Source: Actinokineospora diospyrosa (GTDB lineage Bacteria > Actinomycetota > Actinomycetes > Mycobacteriales > Pseudonocardiaceae). From it: a stretch of DNA of 64,000 nt. A program made the translations under genes and the position numbers. The notes under the pieces are model-generated. The model did not search any database. It was not told the DNA's origin and worked only from the letters and a program-made list of their open reading frames with translations. Location: contig NZ_JAMTCO010000006.1 of NCBI RefSeq assembly GCF_024171925.1, positions 248,001-312,000 of the forward strand, in the 5' to 3' direction. Of this stretch, positions 1 to 7,803 are shown piece by piece (position 1 is the stretch's first letter; the number at the start of each line of letters is the position of its first letter).

Positions 1-171
1 CAGAACGGCAACGACACCATCGTCGACCACGACGGCACCGACACCATGAGCGGCTCCACCGGCAACGACACCATCGACGTCCAAGACGGCGTCGGCGGCG
101 ACACCGCCAACGGTGGTCTCGGCTCGGACACCTGCACTGTCGATGGCGGCGACACCACCAGTAGTTGCTGA
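1..171 (+). CDS. RTX-like repeat protein, C-terminal fragment
   Basis: Frame 1 is open from the window edge to a TGA at 169-171 and gives 56 residues. It contains GNDTI and GGxGxDT-type elements (QNGNDTIV, TGNDTIDV, GGLGSDTC). These resemble the calcium-binding nonapeptide repeats of secreted RTX/hemolysin-type proteins, although the fragment is too short to show a regular array. Such repeats normally form a calcium-dependent beta-roll outside the cell. Two cysteines lie near the end and could form a disulfide. The start and any catalytic domain are upstream of the window, so the function of the whole protein cannot be told. A hairpin terminator follows directly. Confidence 0.55.
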   Translation, partial: QNGNDTIVDHDGTDTMSGSTGNDTIDVQDGVGGDTANGGLGSDTCTVDGGDTTSSC

Positions 172-176
172 GCACT

Positions 177-217
177 GTGGGCTGGTGCTCCCGCGACCCG
201 CAGGCGCACCAGCCCAC
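177..217 (+). terminator. Hairpin terminator after the RTX-like gene
   Basis: A perfect 12-bp inverted repeat pairs 177-188 with 206-217 around a 17-base loop. It begins six bases after the upstream stop codon and ends before the ribosome binding site of the next gene. There is no U-tract, which is usual for actinomycete terminators. Confidence 0.6.
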
Positions 218-252
218 TCGTGCCCATGGACCCAGCACAAACGGAGGCTCCG

Positions 253-831
253 GTGAACACCACCACCTATCCCGGCCGGCGCACAGCGGCGGTCGGGTCC
301 TGGCGTCGAGCATGCGCGGTTGCCGCGGTGATCGCGCTGTGCAGCCTGCTGCCCGCGCCGGCCGCGCACGCCGCTGTCGGCTCGGTCACTTGCGTCGGTA
401 GCAGCCACGTCACGTACGCACCCGGCCTGACCCTCACGCCGCAGAACGTCACGGTGACCGAGACCGACACCGTCCCGTCCTGCACGTCCACCGACCCCAC
501 GCTGACCAGTGTCATCACCGGCGGCCCCTTCTCCTACCCCGCCCCAGGTGCCGCCTGTAACGACATCGAGCTCAACCCCGCAGGCGGCACCCTCACCATC
601 TACTGGAACAACGGACAGACCTCCACCCTCACCGGTCTCGTCGGCACGCTGACCGCCACCGGCGGCATCGTTCAGAACACAGCCACCGGCACCGTCACCG
701 CGGGCGAGTTCACCGGTGCCAGCGCCACCATCACGTGGATCTACGCGCTGGTGAACCCGTTGCTGTGCCTGACAACCGGCGGCCTCACCACCCAGGACGG
801 CACCATCCTGCTCCAGATCACTGGGGTTTGA
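253..831 (+). CDS. Small secreted protein of unknown function
   Basis: I chose the GTG at 253 because ACGGAGGC lies just upstream; an in-frame ATG at 220 has no such site. The 192-residue product has a signal peptide: basic residues (RR...WRR) followed by a hydrophobic stretch (VAAVIALCSLL) and a probable cleavage near APAAHAA. The mature part is rich in Thr, Gly and Ser with predicted beta character and four cysteines that could form two disulfides. No catalytic motif is visible. Similar small exported beta-rich proteins are common in actinomycetes and their role is generally unknown. A bidirectional hairpin separates it from the convergent hydrolase gene. Confidence 0.7.
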   Translation: MNTTTYPGRRTAAVGSWRRACAVAAVIALCSLLPAPAAHAAVGSVTCVGSSHVTYAPGLTLTPQNVTVTETDTVPSCTSTDPTLTSVITGGPFSYPAPGAACNDIELNPAGGTLTIYWNNGQTSTLTGLVGTLTATGGIVQNTATGTVTAGEFTGASATITWIYALVNPLLCLTTGGLTTQDGTILLQITGV

Positions 832-861
832 CCAAGGAAGCCCGCCGCGGCGGCCGCGTGG

Positions 862-890
862 TGTGCCGACCAGTCTGCCTGGTCGGCACA
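862..890. terminator. Bidirectional hairpin terminator
   Basis: A perfect 12-bp stem (862-873 with 879-890) has a 5-base loop. It lies between the convergent secreted-protein gene (ends 831) and the hydrolase gene (ends 902), so it can serve both. Confidence 0.75.
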
Positions 891-901
891 TCGGCGATGG
901 C

Positions 902-2080
902 CTAGTCCGGCAACCGGTCCAGGATCCACTCGGCGAGCTCGGCGGTGATCTTGGTGTGCGGGTCGTTCTGCCCGGAGACGAGGAAGTCGTCCAGTTCGCT
1001 CTTGTCTGGCGCCAAGTCGTTCACCACGACGTAGGGGTCGTCGAGGTCGCCGATGGCCACCGCGCTGGCGGTGGGCACGAAGCCGACCGTGCGGTGGGCG
1101 ATCGTCACCTTGCCGGTGATCTTGAGCTTGTCGCCCGCGATGCCGAAGGTCTCCAACGTGCCGCCCGGGGCGCCGTCGAGTTCCGGTAGCCCGGACGTGG
1201 TGATCTCGTGCTCGTTGAGCAGGCCCTTGAGCCGGGCGACGTCGGCCTCGCCGACCGACTGCGTCTTGAGGTCGGTGCCGGTGAACCAACCGCTGTCGAC
1301 CTTCAGCGCGCTCTCGCCCGCCGGGACGCCGTTGCCCTGGCCGGTGCCGACGCCGTTGGCCACGCCAAGCAGCCGGGGGATGCGCGGCCAGCCGCCCACG
1401 CGGGCCAACTCGGCGAGGAACTCCTCGCGCAACGGGTCGACCCGGGGCTCGGCGCCGACGCTCTCCACGTGGCGCCAGAGGAGTTGGCGCGAGGCCGGGC
1501 TGTTGATCTGCTCGGACAACGCGGGCACGGAGGTCAGGAAGTGCGCGAGGTTCTGCAGCGCGATCGGCACCCACGCGCCGCGGTGCGGACTGTCGTAGGA
1601 CAGGTAGACGCCGACGCGGTGGTCGACCCGCTGGAGTTCGAGCTTGGCCAGCGCGTACCGGGTGACCAGCCCACCCATGCTGAAACCGCCGACCAGCAGC
1701 CGGGCCTCGTCGGTCTGCTCGGCGTGCGTGCGGTGGATCGCGGCCGTCACGGCGTCGGCGTTGCGCAGGATCGACTCGCTGCGCTCGTCGTAGCCGATGA
1801 GCACCAGGGTGCGTCCACGCCGCCGCAGCTCGGAGATGAACGCGTACTCGCCCCGGTCCAAGCCCTCCCACAGCTCGTTCAGGTCGCTCGGGCCGCTGTT
1901 GAACCCGTCGGCGAGGAGCACCGGCCGCACGACGCCCTTCTGCCCCTCCGCGTAGTAGACCCACGCCGTACCGCCGGGCAGCGGCCAGGTGTCGTCCGGA
2001 TCGGGGGCGGGCGTTGGCACGGGCTTGGGCGGCGCGAGGAAGCCGAACGGCTCGATGACAGGCTGGTCCTGTTCGGACAT
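902..2080 (-). CDS. Alpha/beta-hydrolase (lipase/esterase-like)
   Basis: A 392-residue protein with the nucleophile elbow GGFSMGG (Ser134) after a predicted beta strand (RLLVG). An upstream oxyanion-type segment (PVLLADGFNSG, about residues 53-63) and the SYDSPHRGAW segment resemble the lipase/PGAP1-like branch of the alpha/beta-hydrolase fold. No signal peptide or membrane segment is present, so it is probably cytoplasmic. The substrate cannot be told; lipid or ester hydrolysis is the family expectation. The acid and His of the triad cannot be assigned with certainty by eye. The ATG has GGGAG about ten bases upstream. It is monocistronic, with the terminator at 862-890 downstream. Confidence 0.7.
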   Translation of the reverse strand: MSEQDQPVIEPFGFLAPPKPVPTPAPDPDDTWPLPGGTAWVYYAEGQKGVVRPVLLADGFNSGPSDLNELWEGLDRGEYAFISELRRRGRTLVLIGYDERSESILRNADAVTAAIHRTHAEQTDEARLLVGGFSMGGLVTRYALAKLELQRVDHRVGVYLSYDSPHRGAWVPIALQNLAHFLTSVPALSEQINSPASRQLLWRHVESVGAEPRVDPLREEFLAELARVGGWPRIPRLLGVANGVGTGQGNGVPAGESALKVDSGWFTGTDLKTQSVGEADVARLKGLLNEHEITTSGLPELDGAPGGTLETFGIAGDKLKITGKVTIAHRTVGFVPTASAVAIGDLDDPYVVVNDLAPDKSELDDFLVSGQNDPHTKITAELAEWILDRLPD

Positions 2081-2327
2081 AGGAGGTTGCTCCCGGGTCG
2101 TAGATGATCAACTTCCCCCACCCTGGCCGCGCGGGCACCGCCCCGGGAACCCTCATCACCTGATAGCCGGAGCAGTTCATACCCCCAGCCGAACCACACC
2201 CACCCGGCGTCGCTCAGCCGACCCGACCATCACCCGTCAGGCCGCATACCCGTTGCGCCATCCCGCCGAAAGGCGGAGGCGGCCGGAAGATGGGGCGGTG
2301 TCGCACCGCGGCTGCGATGCTCCGGTC

Positions 2328-2349
2328 CCGGTGGGAACGCTCCCACCGG
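2328..2349 (-). terminator. Terminator of the LysR gene
   Basis: A 9-bp perfect stem (2328-2336 with 2341-2349) with a 4-base loop lies four bases beyond the LysR stop codon. Confidence 0.7.
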
Positions 2350-2353
2350 AGCG

Positions 2354-3310
2354 TCACTCCACGAGCGGGTGGACCTCGCGGTGCCGCTCCCACCAGGGCC
2401 GGAACGCCGGGCTCGCCAGCGCGTACCGCGTGTAGACGGACGCGACCGCGCGGTAGGCCCGGTCCACCTGATCTCGACCGATCCGGTGCCGGTGCCACAC
2501 CAGTGACAGCCGCATCCGCATCGGGTCGCCCACCAACGGTCGTACTGCGATCCCCGGTACGCCAGGGGATGTGGGCTCGACCAGTTGCACCGCCCTGGCC
2601 GCGGCGATCAGGCCGCGGCCGCCGCCGCTGGGGACCTCGAACCGGATCCGCGGCGTGAACCCGGCGCGTCTGGCCGCCGCTCGGAACGACGCGAGCGCCC
2701 CGTCTTCCGGGCCCGGCGGGTTGATCCACGCCTCGTCCGCCAGCTCGGCCAGCGAGATCTCCGCCGCCTTGGCCAACCGGTGCTCGGCGGAGAGCGCCAC
2801 GAACACCGGCACCCTCGGCACCACCACCCGATGCCCCAACTCCGGCGCGATCGGCACGTCTTGGCCCTCCGAGACCGCCAGCACCGCCAGGTCGAGCCCA
2901 TCGCGCACCAACGACTGCACCAACTCGGTGCACGACGGCTCGACCGTGAAGGTCACCTCGGCCTCGGGGAGCGCCTGGTCGAGGTGTTCGTAGAGGACGG
3001 TCACGCACTCCATGTGCACCGAACCGATCCGTACTGCCCCCACTTCGCCGGGCCCGGCCAGGTCGGCGCTGATCGCGGTCAACTCCGCCAACAGCGGCCG
3101 GGTCCGCCGCAGCACCCGCTCACCCAATGCCGTGGGCGCCATCCCGGTTCGGCTGCGTTCAAACAGCCGTCCGCCGACAGCGCGCTCGACCCGCTGCAGC
3201 AACGTGGTCAACGACGGTTGGGAGATCCCGAGGACGGTCGCCGCCCGCGACAGGCTCCCCGAATCGGCGATCGCGGCCAGGGCGCGCAGGTGCCGGATCT
3301 CCAAGTCCAT
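2354..3310 (-). CDS. LysR-family transcriptional regulator
   Basis: A 318-residue protein of normal LysR length. The N-terminal winged helix-turn-helix is clear: MDLEIRHLRALAAIADSGSL, then SRAATVLGISQPSLTTLLQRVE (positions about 20-41). The LysR substrate-binding domain follows from about residue 90 to 300, including the typical GAVRIGSVHMECV opening. Regulators of this family usually bind a small-molecule co-inducer and often control a divergent gene. Here the upstream neighbour is the end of the CIS operon in the same orientation, so no divergent target is evident. It is monocistronic with its own terminator. The target and ligand are unknown. Confidence 0.9.
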   Translation of the reverse strand: MDLEIRHLRALAAIADSGSLSRAATVLGISQPSLTTLLQRVERAVGGRLFERSRTGMAPTALGERVLRRTRPLLAELTAISADLAGPGEVGAVRIGSVHMECVTVLYEHLDQALPEAEVTFTVEPSCTELVQSLVRDGLDLAVLAVSEGQDVPIAPELGHRVVVPRVPVFVALSAEHRLAKAAEISLAELADEAWINPPGPEDGALASFRAAARRAGFTPRIRFEVPSGGGRGLIAAARAVQLVEPTSPGVPGIAVRPLVGDPMRMRLSLVWHRHRIGRDQVDRAYRAVASVYTRYALASPAFRPWWERHREVHPLVE

Positions 3311-3318
3311 CGACGCAC

Positions 3319-3324
3319 CATATA
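3319..3324 (-). promoter_or_regulatory. Candidate -10 element of the LysR gene
   Basis: Read on the minus strand, TATATG lies about 8 bases before the LysR ATG in the 54-base gap behind the CIS operon. This would give an almost leaderless transcript. The only -35 candidate at 17-bp spacing (CTGTCG) is weak, so the call rests on the -10 alone. Confidence 0.3.
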
Positions 3325-3364
3325 GCCAGGTATCGCGGCGACGACAGGCGTGGACAGTGGCCGG

Positions 3365-4453
3365 TCACGGGCGGCGGAAGAACTCGACCTCGCCCAGGGC
3401 GATGTGGTTGCCGCCGCCCAGCCCGGCGCTGGCGCGGATCTCCAGGCGGACCTCGGCGACGTCGGAGATGCCGAGGTCGGTGCGTTGGGGGCCGGGTTCG
3501 TCGGCGAGGGTGATGGGGGTGCTGCGGGTCGAGCCGTCGGAGCTGGTGGTGGTGAGGGTCAACGCGGTGGGCCGGGCTTGCTCGGCGAAGCGGTCCCGTT
3601 CGGCGGTCGGGCCGGTGTGGATCACCACCGACAACAGGCGGAATGGTTCGGCGAAGGTGAAGGTGGCCTGGGCGCCGGGGGCGGGCGTGCCCCAGTAGCG
3701 GTTGGAGAGGCCGTCTGCGGCCGCTTTGGCGGGGTGGTCGGGGAGTTCGGCCGTGGCGGTGACGGTACGCGGGGCGATGGGGGCCGGGGTGGCCAGCCGG
3801 TCGCGGATGTCCTGGACGGCGTCGTCCAGCTTGGGGTAGAGCAGGATGCCGACGACCACCAGGGCGATGATCACGAGCAGGGCGACCAGGGCGCGCAGCC
3901 AGCGGGAGCGGTCACCGTGCCAGGACCAGCGGCGTCGCTTCGCGGCGGCGGCGGAGGTGGCGTCTTGCGGTGTGAGGGGCGTTGCACAGCGGCGGCAGAA
4001 CCTGCGGTCGGGCGGGTTCGGGGTACCGCAGTTGGGGCAGGGTGGGCCCTCCACGGCGGTTGTGACGGTGGTGGTCGCGGTGGGGCGCGGGGCGATCGGC
4101 TTGCCGGGGAGTACCGGTGCGGTGTCCTCCGCCTGCTTCACCGGTACGGGCTCAGGGGGCGGTGGGGCCGCTGGCGTCGATTCAACCGGGGACAGGTCAA
4201 CTGGTCGGTCCTCGGCGACGCCGTCACGAGGTGCTGTGCCAGTGAGCGGGGCCTGAGGGGGCGTGACGGGAGCCGCGTCAGCGGGCGCGGGTTCGGCTGA
4301 TGCGGTGTCGGCCACCGGGGCGTCGCTCGGAGCCGGGCCTGCCGGGGGAGTGGTGGGGTTGGCGGACCAGCCGAGGTAGGTGCCGCAGTTGCCGCAGAAG
4401 TCGTCGGTGTCCTCGACGGTGCTGCCGCAGACCGGACAGGGCCGGGTGCTCAT
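3365..4453 (-). CDS. Zinc-ribbon, single-TM, discoidin-like protein (CIS membrane anchor candidate)
   Basis: The ATG at 4453 overlaps the upstream stop as ATGA, which fixes the start; the frame is open further upstream but without a better start. The 362-residue product has a four-Cys zinc ribbon (C6, C9, C20, C23), a Pro/Ala-rich linker and a second ribbon (CPNCG ... FCRRC, about 138-155). One membrane segment follows (LRALVALLVIIALVVVGILL, about 185-207). The external C-terminal domain of about 140 residues ends in IALGEVEFFRR and looks like the discoidin/NADase-type glycan-binding family. It is the last gene of the CIS operon. From memory, Streptomyces CIS loci also encode a membrane protein (CisA) that ties the particle to membrane and cell death; the layout here fits such a role, but homology is unchecked. 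Confidence 0.7.
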   Translation of the reverse strand: MSTRPCPVCGSTVEDTDDFCGNCGTYLGWSANPTTPPAGPAPSDAPVADTASAEPAPADAAPVTPPQAPLTGTAPRDGVAEDRPVDLSPVESTPAAPPPPEPVPVKQAEDTAPVLPGKPIAPRPTATTTVTTAVEGPPCPNCGTPNPPDRRFCRRCATPLTPQDATSAAAAKRRRWSWHGDRSRWLRALVALLVIIALVVVGILLYPKLDDAVQDIRDRLATPAPIAPRTVTATAELPDHPAKAAADGLSNRYWGTPAPGAQATFTFAEPFRLLSVVIHTGPTAERDRFAEQARPTALTLTTTSSDGSTRSTPITLADEPGPQRTDLGISDVAEVRLEIRASAGLGGGNHIALGEVEFFRRP

Positions 4454-5052
4454 GGCGACTCCGGTTCTGTGGATCCTGGTGCGGCCGCCGACTCCGGTTC
4501 TGTTGTCGACTCCGGTGCGGCGGCGAGGACCTCGACCCGGGGCACCAGGTGCAGCGGGCAGTGCGCCGCGACCACCGCCATGACCTGCTGGCGGTCCACC
4601 GCCGCCCGGTCCGGCCACACCTGCACGAGTAGTTCCGGCGCCGCTCCGGGGAGCTCGGCGTCCGGCGAGGCCGACCACGCCACCCCCGGGCCGTCGAGGA
4701 TCCGCACGCCGACGCCCAGCGCCAGCCGCAGCCGCGCGGCGAGCCCCGCCGCGGTGCCGCGGTCGCGGTGCAGCCCGACCGCCCGCCGCACGAGTTCCCG
4801 GCGGACCGGCTCAGGCCAGCGGGGGTCGGTCCGCTCCGCGACCCACGAGGACAGCCACACCAGGAAGTCAGCCGGGGCCAGCGCCGGGTCGAGGTACCCG
4901 GTCAGATTGTCCAGAGTGGACAGGACGGCGGACAGCACGTCGTCGAGCCCAGCGGTGAACCGCAGGGCGAAGTCGTCCGCGGCGTACAGGGCGGGCAGCA
5001 GCGCGCCGATGGGGTGTGTGCTCGGCACCTCGGGGAGCGCGGCGCGGCTCAC
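4450..5052 (-). CDS. cis12: Phage tail protein I-like baseplate component (Cis12)
   Basis: A 200-residue protein with the tail protein I signature seen in contractile injection systems: LLPALYAADDFALRFTAGLD, then YLDPALAPADFLVWLSSWV and a segment with ...RRAVGLHRDRGTAAGL. The C-terminus ends in a Glu/Pro/Ser-rich tail of about 25 residues. In CIS baseplates this protein packs with the gpJ-like protein to form the wedge. The GTG start overlaps the stop of the baseplate J gene (GTGA), and its own stop overlaps the next gene's ATG. The position directly after the J-like gene is the conserved order in these operons. Confidence 0.85.
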   Translation of the reverse strand: MSRAALPEVPSTHPIGALLPALYAADDFALRFTAGLDDVLSAVLSTLDNLTGYLDPALAPADFLVWLSSWVAERTDPRWPEPVRRELVRRAVGLHRDRGTAAGLAARLRLALGVGVRILDGPGVAWSASPDAELPGAAPELLVQVWPDRAAVDRQQVMAVVAAHCPLHLVPRVEVLAAAPESTTEPESAAAPGSTEPESP

Positions 5053-6992
5053 GGCGCCCCCACCACGGTCACCTGGTGCTGGTGGGAGAACACCAGGGCG
5101 TCCGGGGTGAGCTCCACCCGCTCCACCCGAGCGCCGCGCGCGCCGGTCAGCGGGTTGGCCGGGAACATCAGGATCTCCTCCACCACGCTCACGCCCGGAA
5201 CCCGTTGTAGCACAGCGAAAACCTCGCCGTACTGCACCGCGCGCCCGAACTCCCAGCCCGTGCCGTCCGCGCCCCCGGTCAGCGGGTTCAGGTGACCGTG
5301 CAGCGCGTCCTGCGCCGCGATCCGCACCCGGTCGACTTCGGCGTCCGCGGCCACCAGCCGGGCCACCACGGTGATCCCCTGGTAGCGCGGCGGACCCACG
5401 ATGGCCCGGGTCCCCAGCAACCGCCGGGCATCCAGCTGTCGCGCCACGGTCGCCAACACGTCGTCGGTCGGCACGAGTTGCTCGATCCGCAGGTGTTCAC
5501 CGGGTCCGGTCGTCGCCGACGGGACCACGAGGATCCGGGCCGCGCCTGGTTCGTCGGCCGAGGGCAGGCATCGGACCCGCGCCAACGAGGGCGCGGCCTG
5601 GTGCGCGATCCGTTCGTAGTCCGACGCGGTCACCGCGCGGTCCTGGACCCGGAGTTGGTGCGGGGCGCGTTCCCTAGCCTCGGCCACGGTCTCGCCGTCG
5701 ACCCCGCCCGTGGCCGCCTCCCGGTTCTCCACCGACGAGATGTACGGCACCGAGCTGCGCAGCACCGAGATCGAGCCGCGCGCGACATTGCCCGCGCGAC
5801 CGCCCCCGGTCCGGTACCGCTCCACCAGGATCGCCGAACCCTTCGGCGGAACGGCCCCGTAGTACCGCAGATCGCCGTCGGGCTCGCGGACCGCGGGCGG
5901 GAACCGGACCTCGCCGAGCGTCGCGTCGAGCGTGACGTGCCGGTCGTGCGGGCCGGACTCGCCGAAGTGCTCGACCGCCGTCCATTCCTGCCAACCGTCC
6001 CCTTCGGACACCAGAACTATGACGGGGTCGCCGTCGGTCAGCACCGGTGTCCTCGGCAATGTGAATCTCTGCCCCGGCACGCCTTGTGACTGCCCTAGCG
6101 GCACATCCGGCACGACCTCGGCGTGCTCGACGACGGTGGTGCCGCCGATGGTGAAGGCCTCCGCGACGCGAACCGTGGGCGACTCGGCGTAGAACGGCTG
6201 CCCGTGCTCGGGTTCGGTGACCCGGCAGCGCACCCACCCCGCCCGCCTGTTCGACACGACCGACTCGGTGTGCGTGGCGGGTAGGTGCAGGACGACCTCG
6301 CCGGGCCGGTTGAGCCCGCCGGTGCTGTCCTCGTCGGTCTCGCACACGGTCCACCCGTGCCCGTCCCAGGCCTCCCACACCAGTGGTGGCTGGCGCGGAT
6401 CAACGCCGATGCCCTCCACCCGGCTGTCCAACCGCAGGACCACCACGCAGCGCGGGGTCGCGGCGGACAGGCCGAACAGGGTCGCGTCACCCGGCACCGG
6501 GGTCGCCTGGAAGCACCGCACGTCCTGACCGGCCGTGATGTCCTTCGTGCGGTCGGCGTGCTCGCCCGCCGCGGTGCGGGTGATCAGCGCGGTGAGCTCG
6601 CACGGCACGATCGGCAGCGGTTCGGTCGTGGCGAACACCACCGCCTCGGTCGTCTCCGCGCGCGCGGTCGCCACCTCCGTCCCCACCGGCAGTAGCACCA
6701 CCTCGTTCTGGGGCGCCGACAGCCAGAACGTCACGTCCGCCCTGGCCGCGGTCGGCGGGAACAGCCGCACGTCGAGCAGGTCGAGGAAGGCCAGGTAGTT
6801 GCGCTCCGGCACCCGGTTGAGCCGGTAGACGAGCTGGTCGACCATTTGCGCGAAGGTCTCGATCAGCGTCACGCCGGGGTCGGAGACGTTGTGGTCGGTC
6901 CACTCCGGACACCGGTTGCGCACGTACCGCTTCGCCTCGTCGACGAGCTGCTGGAACCGGCGGTCGTCCAGGTTGGGCGCGGGCAGAGCCAT
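5049..6992 (-). CDS. cis11: Baseplate J-like assembly protein (Cis11)
   Basis: A 647-residue protein of the putative baseplate assembly family (gpJ type). The N-terminal block contains PNLDDRRFQQLVDEAKRYV and the diagnostic PEWTDHNVSDPGVTLIETFA, followed by QMVDQLVYRLNRVPERNYLA. Later segments match the family core (RAVTASDYERIAHQAAPSLA). It forms the inner wedge of the baseplate in the cytoplasmic particle. The ATG shares a base with the gp25 stop (TGATG), which implies translational coupling. Nothing suggests damage. Confidence 0.9.
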   Translation of the reverse strand: MALPAPNLDDRRFQQLVDEAKRYVRNRCPEWTDHNVSDPGVTLIETFAQMVDQLVYRLNRVPERNYLAFLDLLDVRLFPPTAARADVTFWLSAPQNEVVLLPVGTEVATARAETTEAVVFATTEPLPIVPCELTALITRTAAGEHADRTKDITAGQDVRCFQATPVPGDATLFGLSAATPRCVVVLRLDSRVEGIGVDPRQPPLVWEAWDGHGWTVCETDEDSTGGLNRPGEVVLHLPATHTESVVSNRRAGWVRCRVTEPEHGQPFYAESPTVRVAEAFTIGGTTVVEHAEVVPDVPLGQSQGVPGQRFTLPRTPVLTDGDPVIVLVSEGDGWQEWTAVEHFGESGPHDRHVTLDATLGEVRFPPAVREPDGDLRYYGAVPPKGSAILVERYRTGGGRAGNVARGSISVLRSSVPYISSVENREAATGGVDGETVAEARERAPHQLRVQDRAVTASDYERIAHQAAPSLARVRCLPSADEPGAARILVVPSATTGPGEHLRIEQLVPTDDVLATVARQLDARRLLGTRAIVGPPRYQGITVVARLVAADAEVDRVRIAAQDALHGHLNPLTGGADGTGWEFGRAVQYGEVFAVLQRVPGVSVVEEILMFPANPLTGARGARVERVELTPDALVFSHQHQVTVVGAP

Positions 6993-7495
6993 CAGACCGC
7001 CTCGCCCTCTGCCGCAACGCCGTCAAAGCGGGTGCCATCAAGCAGTGCACCATTGAGCAGTGCACCATCGAGCGGAGCCCCGTCGGACTGGGCGCCGTCG
7101 GAGGGGATGGTGTAGAAGGGGAACACCAGGTTGCGCTGGTCGTTGGTGGCGCGGATGGTGTAGTGGATGGAGATGTGCAGGGTGCCCGGCTCGACCGGGT
7201 CGTAGTCGACGTCTACCGCGGTGACCTCCACCCTGGGCTCCCACCGGTCGAGCGCAACCCGGACCTCGCGCGCGATGTGCCCCGCGGTGGCCCCGTCGGT
7301 CGCGGCGAACACGTGGTCGTGGATGCCGCAGCCGAACTCCGGGCGCATCTGCCGTTCCCCCGGCGCGGTGCCCAGGATCAGCCAGATGGCCTCCTCGATC
7401 TCCTGGTCCCGCACGACCATGCCGATGCCGCCGGTGGGGCCGACCCGCAGCGGGAAGCCCCAACCCCGGCCGATGAAGTCCGCGCGCACGCTCAC
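6992..7495 (-). CDS. cis9: gp25-like baseplate/sheath initiator (Cis9)
   Basis: A 167-residue GPW/gp25-family protein. The family features are visible: GWGFPLRVG at the N-terminus, an AIWLILGTAPGERQMRPEFGCGI block (about residues 36-58, with the EFG motif) and the ALDRWEPRVEV segment. In phage T4 and CIS, gp25 starts sheath polymerisation from the baseplate. The GTG start overlaps the PAAR stop. The last 45 residues go beyond the usual family end and contain six tandem xDGxx pentapeptides (residues about 132-159), reported separately. Confidence 0.9.
   Translation of the reverse strand: MSVRADFIGRGWGFPLRVGPTGGIGMVVRDQEIEEAIWLILGTAPGERQMRPEFGCGIHDHVFAATDGATAGHIAREVRVALDRWEPRVEVTAVDVDYDPVEPGTLHISIHYTIRATNDQRNLVFPFYTIPSDGAQSDGAPLDGALLNGALLDGTRFDGVAAEGEAV
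7019..7102 (-). repeat. Six tandem 15-bp units inside the gp25-like gene
   Basis: Twenty-eight codons encode SDGAQ, SDGAP, LDGAL, LNGAL, LDGTR and FDG, five full pentapeptides and one partial. The units are similar at the DNA level as well, which suggests recent slippage. They lie in the C-terminal extension and leave the gp25 fold itself untouched. Confidence 0.7.
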
Positions 7496-7791
7496 CCTCC
7501 GATGCGGACGGTCAGTGCGCCGGAGACCACGTTCGCCCCGCAGCCGGTCTTGTCGCCGACCCTGGCCGCCACGAGCCCGCCGATGAGCACCCGGCCGAAC
7601 CGCGGCTGGATCACGTTCGCCGGGCCCAGGGCGAGGTGCTGCGGGATCACGCAGAGGTGCGTGCTGCCGATGACAGCCGCGGGCTTGCCCTCGATCAGCA
7701 CGGTCGCCACCTTGGCCGCGGCCATCGGCGGCGGTGGGCCAATGGTTCCACCGTGGCTGGTCTTGTCGCCTAGGCGTGCGGCGAACAACAT
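7492..7791 (-). CDS. cis10: PAAR-type spike tip protein (Cis10)
   Basis: A 99-residue PAAR-family protein. Two related halves carry the metal-site pattern of the family: RLGDKTSHGG at the start and RVGDKTGCGA near the end, with IGSTHLCVIPQH between them. The His and Cys residues are the expected ligands for the zinc that sharpens the tip. Short hydrophobic beta strands and Gly turns fit the conical fold. It caps the VgrG spike and lies between vgrG and gp25. The ATG has GAGAGGA upstream, and the stop overlaps the gp25 GTG. Confidence 0.9.
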   Translation of the reverse strand: MLFAARLGDKTSHGGTIGPPPPMAAAKVATVLIEGKPAAVIGSTHLCVIPQHLALGPANVIQPRFGRVLIGGLVAARVGDKTGCGANVVSGALTVRIGG

Positions 7792-7803
7792 CGCGCGTTC
7801 CTC

